NCBI RefSeq assembly: GCF_000003815.2
Contig: NC_049997.1
Coordinates: 9,663,998-9,727,997, forward strand
DNA length: 64,000 nucleotides
From: Branchiostoma floridae
Taxonomy: Eukaryota > Chordata > Leptocardii > Amphioxiformes > Branchiostomatidae
Reading direction: 5' to 3'
Position 1 is the stretch's first letter; every line of letters starts with the position of its first letter. The notes under the pieces were generated by a model. That model was not told the DNA's origin, searched no databases, and saw nothing but the letters and a program-made list of their open reading frames with translations. The position numbers and the translations under genes were made by a program. Positions 21,581 to 30,152 of the stretch are shown piece after piece.

Positions 21581-22417
21581 TCAGGGCCTTACCCGGGGCC
21601 CTCCCCTGCCACGGACCCTTCTTCCTTCCTTGCCGTCGAAAACGTCATCTTTGAACTTGCCTTTTTCGAACGTTCCTTCTTTCCTGCCTTCTTCGTTTCC
21701 TCCGAACATTCCGGGGAACTTCCCGCCCTTTTTGCCTTTTCCGATTCCGGGGATCTTTCCGTCTTCTTTGTCTGCTCCCATTCCGGGGAACTTACCGGAG
21801 AACTTTCCGTCTTCCTTGCCTTTTCCGATTCCGCCAAACATTCCGGGGAACTTTCCGTCCTTCTTGCCTCCTTCCATCCCGCTGAACAGCCGTTTGAACA
21901 TGTCCTTTTTCTTGCGTCCTTTCATTCCGCCAAGTAGTCGGCCCAACATTTCTTCTTTCTCGCCTTCTCCAATTCCGCGAAACAGTCGGCCCAACATTTC
22001 TCCCTTCTTGTCTTCTCCAATTCCACGGAACAGTCGGCCCAACATTTCTTCTTTCTTGCCTCCTTCCATCCCGCCGAACATTCCGTTGATCAATCCGGTA
22101 AACTTTCCGTCTTCCTTGCCTTCTCCCATCCCGAACTTTCCGTCTTCCTTGCCTTCTCCCATCCCGAATTTTCCGTCTTCCTTGCCTTCTCCCATCCCGA
22201 ACTTTCCGTCTTTCTCGCGGCCGAAAGGTTCGCCTTCCTTGCCGTCGAACAGTTCGCCTTCCTTGCCGTCGAACAGTTCGCCTTCCTTGCCGCCGAACAG
22301 TCCGGCTGACCTGAAGCGTCCTCTGCTTCCTCCCCTCAGGCTGCCTCCATACATCGGTCGACAGGACACCCCCATCAGCAAGCCCATGAGCAGGACGAGA
22401 ACAAACGAACGCGACAT
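21581..22417 (-). CDS. Gene D: secreted Gly/Lys-rich repeat protein
   Basis: A single open frame of 278 residues starts at ATG 22417 with the leader MSRSFVLVLLMGLLMGVSC, nearly that of gene B. After cleavage it has GGKEGELFD repeats, three GKEDGKFGMGE units of 11 residues, and longer units of the type EEMLGRLFRGIGE and GKFPGMFGG. It ends in an Arg/Gly-rich tail. There are almost no Cys after the leader and no WAP domain. The final codons contain CCCCGG|GTAAGG, a good donor sequence, so the frame might instead splice onward; a stop at 21581 plus AATAAA at 21242 also makes a complete single-exon gene. The promoter block is shared with gene B. A structural secreted protein is an inference from composition. 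Confidence 0.7.
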   Translation of the reverse strand: MSRSFVLVLLMGLLMGVSCRPMYGGSLRGGSRGRFRSAGLFGGKEGELFDGKEGELFDGKEGEPFGREKDGKFGMGEGKEDGKFGMGEGKEDGKFGMGEGKEDGKFTGLINGMFGGMEGGKKEEMLGRLFRGIGEDKKGEMLGRLFRGIGEGEKEEMLGRLLGGMKGRKKKDMFKRLFSGMEGGKKDGKFPGMFGGIGKGKEDGKFSGKFPGMGADKEDGKIPGIGKGKKGGKFPGMFGGNEEGRKEGTFEKGKFKDDVFDGKEGRRVRGRGGPRVRP

Positions 22418-22466
22418 CTCGACTGACAGACAACTTCGCCTCTATCTGACGAATTTTAGATCAACA

Positions 22467-22517
22467 CCAGGTAAAGATATCTTTCAATCGATGACGTAGG
22501 AAGGTCAGTTACCATGG
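22467..22517 (-). promoter_or_regulatory. Gene D proximal promoter block
   Basis: TATA-like GATATCTTTACC (minus strand) lies about 55 bases before the ATG. On the plus strand, TGACGTAGGAAGGTCAG begins 75 bases before it, followed by GTTACCATGG at 22508. Gene B has TGACGCAGGAAGGACC and CCATGG at almost the same offsets. TGACGTA is CRE-like; GTTACCATGG resembles an RFX half-site only weakly. Confidence 0.5.
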
Positions 22518-22519
22518 AA

Positions 22520-23514
22520 ATCTGACGGTCTGTAGCACGAAGTCCTGTTTAATGAAGTCATCTTCTCAAGATAGGAATTTACTGTTCTATCATTACAAGC
22601 AACATCCCATACTTACAGGGGCTTCAACTGATTAGAACTAGATTGTTTGCTAGCCTACTAGCAGGCTTTACTAGGCCAAGCTTGTGGGCTTATAATATGT
22701 TTTTTTCCTCTGATCTCTGATGGCATATGAACTCACTTTATTTTAGCCAGCCTCTTGCTTTGAGACTCCGAAATTTATAAGGTTCTTCAGAAAAAATCGA
22801 GTTCAATAGGACAAAATTCACTAATCATTAGGATAGAACACATTATGAGATTAAAAAAAACAGCCTGCAAGATCCTGAAATGGAGGCTTACATATCCCAT
22901 GGTAATAGGGACTCCGACTGACTAAAACTAGATTGTTTTCTGTGAAAGAGACGATGTCGCAAGGCAGAAGTACTGATCTCCAAGCAGATGTTGGGTGGAG
23001 AAAATTGCAACTATTTTGACCTGTCAACTTTTTAATACTTTTCTTCCCCAAAATGAGAGAAAAGACGGCCTGTAGAAAACTTTGTCTATCCAATATCTGC
23101 TGGGACTTGAACGGGTACCACTTATGATTTCACTTCGCTGGTACCGGGAGATCTAAACTGTCTACTTTTTTTCAATGTTCTTTCAGAAACTTGTAGTATA
23201 TCATGTATGTACAGTTAACAGCTATTCTTTTTATGAGCAAAAAGTGCCTGAAATTAATCTGAAATATTATTTTTATCATTGCCGTGCCTGTAGTAAGATA
23301 TGTCGGTATGGTATACATCTGTCATTTCATGGGCCTGAAGTGACTTGATTAAAGTTTAAATATTCATAAGTCGCATGCAGCCTTTTGTATTGATTAAAGT
23401 GCTTGTGACACCAATAAAATGACACTTAGCTAACGTTGATAACGTCATACACAAACAAGACGAGAAGGTACTTCAAGCAACAAAGTCAAGCAAGCAGCTA
23501 CTTTTTATTTTTCT
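22520..23514. other. Intergenic DNA upstream of gene D
   Basis: No gene is recognised. A fragment near 22976 (ATCTCCAAGCAGATGTTGGG) belongs to the MITE families listed elsewhere. Confidence 0.5.
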
Positions 23515-23760
23515 AATCACTGTCTAATCGTCTTCGTGCAAAAAAAACAGTCACATCGCTCACAATTGTGGGGCATCTCTCCTGTACATTTTCTCATATG
23601 TACGGGTAGAATAGACATGGCAACCATCCTGTATCCACACTCTCCACACATGTGAGCTTATCTCCTGTGTGGCTAGCCGTCTGTCGGACTAAACTGCTTT
23701 TCTGCATAGTAGAATAGTCTCACCTGTTACATTTGAGTTTCTCATCTGTATGTTTTCTCA
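23515..23760 (-). pseudogene. C2H2 zinc-finger pseudogene fragment
   Basis: The minus strand encodes a decayed run of C2H2 fingers. MRKHTDEKLKCNR is followed by TGA where the second Cys of CxxC is expected, then DYSTMQKSSLV. Next is the linker HTGDKLTC, a frameshift, and GECGYRMVAMSILPVHM followed by RKCTGER. The HTGEK-type linkers and CGECGYR phrase are typical of the large tandem C2H2 families of lancelets and other invertebrates. The stop, the frameshift and lost His residues show it is not functional. No intact parent gene is in the window. Confidence 0.7.
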
Positions 23761-23779
23761 TATTCATTCATTTATTCGT

Positions 23780-25582
23780 TTGGCTGATATTAAGGTATCT
23801 CGGTTGGCTAAATTGGCACTTTGACCTTCCACTGTTTTCTTATTAATGAATTAAGAACGAATGGAGCCGTAATGAATGTTGATAGATGGGCATGAAAGAA
23901 TTCTAAATCTGATTTTTTGGGGGCCAAATTGATGACGTCATCATTTTCCTTGCCTCTGATATTATTTTTTTCTATGACAAAATACAGCACTTTGGTACAT
24001 ACCACTGCAATGAAACTTCGTTTTTCGTTGCATAATGATGAAAGCTAGAAACTCACGGTTGCGCAAACTGATATCTACTAATGATCTGTAGTAATTAGAA
24101 AATGTTTGTTTTCAGTTTCAGTTTCAGTTTATTTATTGAAAGCTGACAGAATCTTTATTTGCTCTCTGCCACCAATGGGCCACAGCAATGTAACATAGAT
24201 ATACAATCAACAAAACAATGAAATCATAAATAACTAGACACAAGTTACAAATGAAATCAATAAAACAAAGGCCAATTGTACATCAGTTAAATGAAATGAA
24301 AATATGATCAATATAATGGCAGAACCAAAACCATAGTTATATTAATTAAACTTCATGAACAAAAGAGAAATCATAAAACCTAACAAGGACATGAGCTTAT
24401 GTGGGACAAATAACAATTTTTCAAATGAATAACTAAATCAGAAGAAACAAAAACCATGTAAGGGTTAGTCCTCACAATTAGTTATATCAAATTAAAATAA
24501 TTGCACATCAACACAAAACAAATCATCAATTAAACATAAGGAGGACAAAAGTTCATGAACAAAGAGAAATCATAAAACTTAACAAGGACATTTATCCAGG
24601 AAAATACATCGCCTTCTGGCGTTTTTCAATACCTCCTGGTGGGCCGGGAGACCCCAACATAAATTAACACAAAATCACAACAACTGAATCAAAATTGAAA
24701 TCAAAGGTCAAACTTAAATAACTAAACGTCAGGTGTCAACTATTTACAATACAAATAACTCAGGATAACTTAATATAATAATGGTAATAATAATAATAAC
24801 AATAATAACACATTCAGGCAGTGGATCAACTTAAAATCAAAGTAACGAAAAGTAGAATTTGCATATCAATGTGTCGCTGGTCGGGCAGTGTTTGTTTCAA
24901 AGTTGATTTGCAAATGAAAAATAACAGTCAGAAGAGAACATAAATGTCAGTCTTAGCATCAAAACATAATACAAAAATCAAACAAAAGAATCCACTGTGA
25001 TATGACAGGAACTAAAGTTAAAATATATACAATCAGAATCGTTTAGTCCTGGTCATACAATCGTTTAAACTGTGACAGTGTCCTCGCAGATCTTAATTGG
25101 GACGACAGGGAATTCCAGAGCACCGCCCCTGAGTATGAAAAAGCTTTCTTTCTGAGTATGAAAAAGTTTTCACCTAATTAAAAAAATTAATTCTTAATAA
25201 CTACAACAATCTGTAGTTATTAAGAATTATTATTTTTAATTAGATGAAAACAAACATTTTCTAATTACTACAGATCATTAGTAGATATCAATTTGCGCAA
25301 CCGTGAGTTTCTAGCTTTCATCATTATGCAACGAAAAACAAAGTTTCATTATAGTGGTATGTACCAAAGTGCTGTATTTTGACATAGAAAAAAATAATAT
25401 CAGAGGCAATAAAAATGATGACGTCATCAATTTGGCCCCCAAAAAATCAGCTTTAGAATTCTTTAATGCCCATCTATCAACATTCGTTACGGCTCCATTC
25501 TTTCTTACGAATTCATTAATAAGAAAACAGTGGAAGGTCAAAATGCCAATTTAGCCAACCGAGATACCTTAAAGTCAGCCAA
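23780..25582. mobile_element. Long-arm foldback transposon with nested insertions
   Basis: Inverted arms of about 330 bases (23780-24112 and 25250-25582) begin with TTGGCTGANNTTAAGGTATC and stay closely similar along their length, including TGATGACGTCATCA. The roughly 1.1 kb centre contains a LINE end (24113-25160) and a smaller palindrome with 40-base arms (about 25165-25247). There is no transposase frame. The superfamily is not assigned. Confidence 0.8.
24113..25160 (-). mobile_element. LINE 3' end with reverse transcriptase C-terminus
   Basis: On the minus strand, KKAFSYSGAVLWNSLSS continues to RSARTLSQFKRLYDQD and a stop (coding part about 25035-25150). This is the characteristic C-terminal end of many CR1/L2-like reverse transcriptase ORFs. 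The following AT-rich 3' UTR ends in repeated CTGAAA units at about 24113. It is 5'-truncated, as usual for LINEs, and sits inside the foldback element. Confidence 0.75.
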
Positions 25583-25806
25583 GGTCGCCCAACTAGCCAT
25601 GGCTATTATAAAGTGTTGGCTTGGGAAAGAAATACAAATACATTAGATAACAAGTACAGTGATACATAAAATTTAAACAAAGTATGATACAAGGTTTTTA
25701 CATAAACATTTCGTTTCCTCTTGGATGATGAACGGCACTTTCTTTAGTTGCTACGTTGCTAGGTTACCTCATTTCTGAGATCTTCTGGGAAATCTAATGA
25801 GTACTA

Positions 25807-27127
25807 ATGAACCTGTGTAAAAGCCAAAGATCCCTCTGTGCGCAGTTCCGAGCAGGGATATTACCATTGTACATTGAGACTGGACGGTATCAAGCAATAC
25901 CTGAGGATAATAGAATCTGCACAATGTGTAGCCTGGGCGAGGTAGAAAATGAGGCACACTTTCTTTTTTACTGCCCGTTTTATGACGACTTGCGAGAAAG
26001 CATCTTCTGCAAAATGTTGACAAATGTCCAGAGGTCATCTGGGAACGGGACGAATTCAGAATTAAGTGATTGTTTGAAGAGGGGGTCTCCGAAATTTCGA
26101 ACTTCTTGCGCAAAGCTTGGAACAAAAGAAGAAGGCGATTATACATGTAAGGGTAGTGGTAGTGTGGTAGCTGGTTTCGATGGCGTCCCTTACATAGAGT
26201 TCGTGCGATTAGCTGCCGATGTTAGTTGTACACGCAAAACCCAAGAAAAACACGAGGAGTCGGTGCTACGTCGGTACTTCTTTGTTCACTCTCTCTTTCT
26301 CAACGTCTCATTCTCCTCTCTTCTTACTCTCACTCCATACAGAAGTGCTCCTCTACTATTTATATGTTTCCTTATCTATTAGTGAAAGTTACATTTTTCT
26401 GTGTCTTAATCATGATGACTTATATCCTGGGCAGTTGATGGGAAGCCACAGGATTGTGTCCCAAATATGGTTATGTCCTTGTACAGTGACCAGAGAATCG
26501 TGCTTTCTGACTAAAGAGACCTGTCCCCCACCGGAGGAACGGTGATTAAGCCTCTCCTGGGGTCATTGCTCACAGTGTTCCTTGTGCCATCTCAGAACTA
26601 AGTGAGAGTGACTTACAAGTTTGGTATCTTCTAGACATGAGTGTACATGCACATACTGCACTCTATTACATACACTTGAACTCACAACCTGTCCATTTAT
26701 GTACAACTATTACTGTACTACATGTATTATGTTTTGCTTATTTTCTGTATAAACTCTGCTCTGTTTAGCTCTGCGAAACCCTTGTTTGATGGTTTTGATT
26801 AATGTGATTATGATTTGATATCTGGTCTGTTACCCGATTTGTATAATGGCTTCCGATTATGTTCCTGTCTACTATTATGTTTTCCCTTATCTTCTGTATA
26901 AACTCTGCTCTGTTTAGCTCTACGAAACCCTTGTTTGATGGTTTAGTTTTGATGATTATGATTTGATATCTGGTCTGTTACCCGATACCGATTATGTTCC
27001 TGACGTTCTTTTATGTTATAATATCCTCTGTTCAATTATGATTTGTATTGTATGAGTCTTATAAGCCCACGTGGGCTGGGCGTTCTAACGCATGACACGT
27101 TAATAAAATTCATTCATTCATTCATTC
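25807..27127 (+). mobile_element. LINE 3' fragment with ATTC-repeat tail
   Basis: The plus strand reads SQRSLCAQFRAGILPLYIET then NRICTMCSLGEVENEAHFLF and YDDLRESIF, the conserved zinc-knuckle-like C-terminal region of a non-LTR retrotransposon reverse transcriptase. Frame quality decays after about 26150. The 3' UTR holds a 147-bp unit present nearly twice (about 26725-27010) and ends TTAATAAAATTCATTCATTC. It is 5'-truncated and inactive. Confidence 0.85.
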
Positions 27128-27149
27128 TAATGAGTAAATGACTGTTCTA

Positions 27150-27232
27150 CTAATCTCCAAGCAGATCCTACGGTGCCATAAGATAGTATCAAAGTTGGCC
27201 AAGGAGTATAGCCGGCTAAGGGAGTCAAACGG
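27150..27232. repeat. MITE fragment (AATCTCCAAGCAGATC family)
   Basis: Shares CTCCAAGCAGATCCTACGGT and CATAAGATAGTATCAAA with 31328-31489; the right end is missing. Confidence 0.6.
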
Positions 27233-27303
27233 GCATTGGAGACGGCAAGTTGGATAATATACATTACGCACCGTGGATCTGGTTCGAGATTATGTTCTAC
27301 TTC

Positions 27304-27492
27304 CTACAGCGTGGTCACGATGCTGGGAGGCCCGTTGCAGTCAGAGTCGCCACCGTTCTCATCGTCCGTGGCGTTGCGCCCCTTGCGGTGCATCCTATAA
27401 CAGCAGTACGGCAGGTACACGCACAGCACCAGGAACAAAATGGCGCCCACGGCGGTGACGCACACTGTCGCCAGTCCCGACTCGTACGACAT
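27304..27492 (-). CDS. Small single-pass membrane protein
   Basis: The ATG at 27492 opens a 62-residue frame ending in TAG. One strongly hydrophobic stretch (ATVCVTAVGAILFLVLCVYL, residues about 7-26) is followed by PYCCYRMHRKGR, a juxtamembrane Cys pair and basic cluster, then an acidic, Asn/Asp-rich end with NGPPSIVTTL. The positive charges predict an extracellular or luminal N terminus and cytosolic C terminus. The C-terminal four residues, VTTL, loosely resemble a PDZ ligand. Codon third positions are GC-rich, unlike the flanking AT-rich DNA, which argues for real coding. I do not recognise the family. It may be a small integral membrane protein or the last exon of a longer gene. Confidence 0.5.
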   Translation of the reverse strand: MSYESGLATVCVTAVGAILFLVLCVYLPYCCYRMHRKGRNATDDENGGDSDCNGPPSIVTTL

Positions 27493-27499
27493 CTCTTGT

Positions 27500-29190
27500 C
27501 TCAAAGATCTCCAAAAAACAGATGATTATGAGCTTAAAGACGCCTGCTATCCGCCTTGCGTCTTCCACTCCAAGACAAGCCACTTACTAGCTAGGCATTC
27601 CTGACTGTATGTCTTCAAGTCAACTGTACGTAATAACTCTGGTGAGATATTGAATGATATCTCGATAAAAGGTATTATGATTACAGACGTATCCCACACG
27701 GTGACGAAAGAGGTCTTCCCGCTACAATGAATGAGAAGAAAAGTTAGTGTTAAGTGAAATGTTTCTATAAGAGATCTCTGTGTCGTCTTCTGATCGTGTT
27801 CTTACTGCGTTGCTGCTTGGGTCAAGGTCATCCCGGCGTCACCACTCAAAGAACACGCCAACATCACACCTCTATCATGTCCGCATCACGTGATCCACCG
27901 GTCAAGTCCGAAGGTTCCTAGCCCCTGGTCGAAGCCAGCTTCCTCCTGGACTTGCAGGTGTGAAGTTGAAGGAACACCTTGCTCGGTCCGATGAAGATCA
28001 ATGTCTTAACATTTTAACCCGAAAGACTAAAATAACGATATATTCTCACAGAAGTAGCATAAGCTGGCACTTAAAGCCTAGCTGGCGACGAATAAAGATC
28101 TCACTATACATCTACAATGTATTTATATGCTCTGTCGACCACAGACGTTGCTAAGCAACAACTATATTGCCAAAGCATGCATGCTAAGATTATCCCTCGG
28201 CTAATTTTAATCACAGGGCAACGCTCTAGGAAATCAATGACATTATATAATATCCTTACAGAAATGTACTTATCAATGACATTATATATTGATAAATGCT
28301 ATTGTGGAAATGTCCTAGCGATATCAGTGTTTAACAGGCTGCGGGAGAAATTAAACGAGAATTTGCGTGTTTTTTTTTTAAATAAAAATCCATCTGTGGT
28401 GGTACACCTACACTATTTCAATACACGAAGATAAGCTTGTTTTAACTTTTTTTCGTTTCATTATGATATATGTATATTAACTTGACAAGAATAAGAGCAC
28501 TGATCGAAAGCTTCTTGATAAGAGATTAATTTGTGTATGGAAATAGCGTATAGAATCTCTGTAATCTGCGTTTATGTATAGTTCTGGAACTACATTAATA
28601 CTACAGACGACAATCAAGTGATTCGGATTTTTCTGGATGGTTCGATCGTGTTATTTGTGTAGTAGTCTTTAGCGAGCTATTGTTCCAAACAATGCTATTG
28701 TTTAACCAAGCACCTTGAAAACAAGGAAAGCTACTTACACATCCTTTACAGAGAAGACAATGAAGAACAAAAACAGGAGACAATGAAGAACAAAACATGA
28801 TTATGTGGCCAACCACACAGACAATGTCTCTTAATCACATAATTAGTCGTCCCAACACCAGAAGCCTTTTCGCGCTTTTTTTTCTTCTCACCTAACCTGT
28901 TTAGACAAACTCCTCATTTACATAACCATGACTAGCCTATTTAAGAACCCGCGTCGGTTCTAAATGATACATAAACACCATGCAAAATAGTCAAAGCTAC
29001 CCACACCCCTTTTTGACAATACAAGTTCTGTAGCACAAATGCAAGAGACAATCGGTAATTCTGGTATTTGATTGGTTCTTCTGTTGTCATGGAAATGAGG
29101 GGAGATGGCGTCATCAGCAGGTGAGTGACATAAAACGCGGACAATCACAGGTGTTGGCGTCATTTCTTGAAGACGGCGTGAGGCGAGTGG
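27500..29190. other. Intergenic region between membrane-protein gene and homeobox gene
   Basis: No coding exon is supported. The left part should hold the promoter of the minus-strand small gene, the right part the promoter of the homeobox gene. No TATA box is obvious. Confidence 0.45.
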
Positions 29191-29199
29191 TTGTGTAGT

Positions 29200-29264
29200 A
29201 AGGAGAAGTGCTGAAGATTTCTCAAGCGACTTGGAAGAAGTCGAGACGACACAGGGCGATACCA
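29200..29264 (+). other. Candidate 5' UTR exon of the homeobox gene
   Basis: A sequence ending ACAGGGCGATACCAG|GTAAGA has a strong donor at 29265. The next acceptor, TTCTGTCTTAG (ending 30130), precedes the homeobox ATG by 22 bases. This suggests a non-coding first exon spliced to the coding exon. The 5' limit is a guess. Confidence 0.4.
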
Positions 29265-29883
29265 GGTAAGATGCTCCGTACCCTTGGCAAGGAGGTTCTT
29301 GATAGAACCTCATTTCTTCATATGAACAATGAAGTCGACGGGAAAAGACGTAATGATAATTGCTTTGCCATTACTCGTCATGGCGGACATGTCACATTAT
29401 AGTCGTCATTTCTCTACTCGTACATACAACTCTCGTTTGCCAACCCCGAAAATTAGGGTGTACTAATGGCAACAACGATTGTAATCCGTTGGTAATTTTG
29501 TAACATCAACGTGTTGTGTGTGTGTGTGATTTGAACATCAAATCATTCATGTAGCGTTTACCATATGTAACAACGAGGAAATTTCATCAGATAAAAGCTC
29601 ATTGCTAGGAACAAGACAGGAATTACATGTGTATAATGACAACATTTTATGTTCCGTTTGTCATTTTGCGTAACGTTAACACGTGTGTGTGTGTGATGTG
29701 AACCACTAAATCACAGTAAAGAATCTTGCTTGAATAGCGCATTCTTATCTGGCGAGACAGTGATTTCCATATGTGAGAAAATTTTAATGAACAAAATCAA
29801 ATGTCGCAAATGAAGTGCGTGTTTAAAATAACGATGGTTTCTGCTATCACTCGTATGCTCAAAATCATACTGACGGTGTAGAT

Positions 29884-30003
29884 AATTACTCTCCAAGCAG
29901 AGGTTGGTGGAGAATTTTTTTGAACCAATGGGTGGGGAGGGACGAAAAATTTGAGCCACAAATCTCAGAATTTTCCCCATCAACCTCTGCTTGGAGAGTA
30001 ATT
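29884..30003. mobile_element. 120-bp palindromic MITE
   Basis: Left AATTACTCTCCAAGCAGAGG and right CCTCTGCTTGGAGAGTAATT are exact inverses, with a short centre. It lies about 150 bases before the homeobox coding exon, inside the presumed first intron. Confidence 0.85.
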
Positions 30004-30152
30004 GATGATAATATTTCGTATCTACAATGATTATCTGTATCTACAAATATCATGCTTAATCTTTTGTTTTAAAGTGTAAAAGTTGGAATATGAAGATCTG
30101 CATATGAATTGTCATTTTTTTTCTGTCTTAGAGCCACCTTGCTACATTCAAA

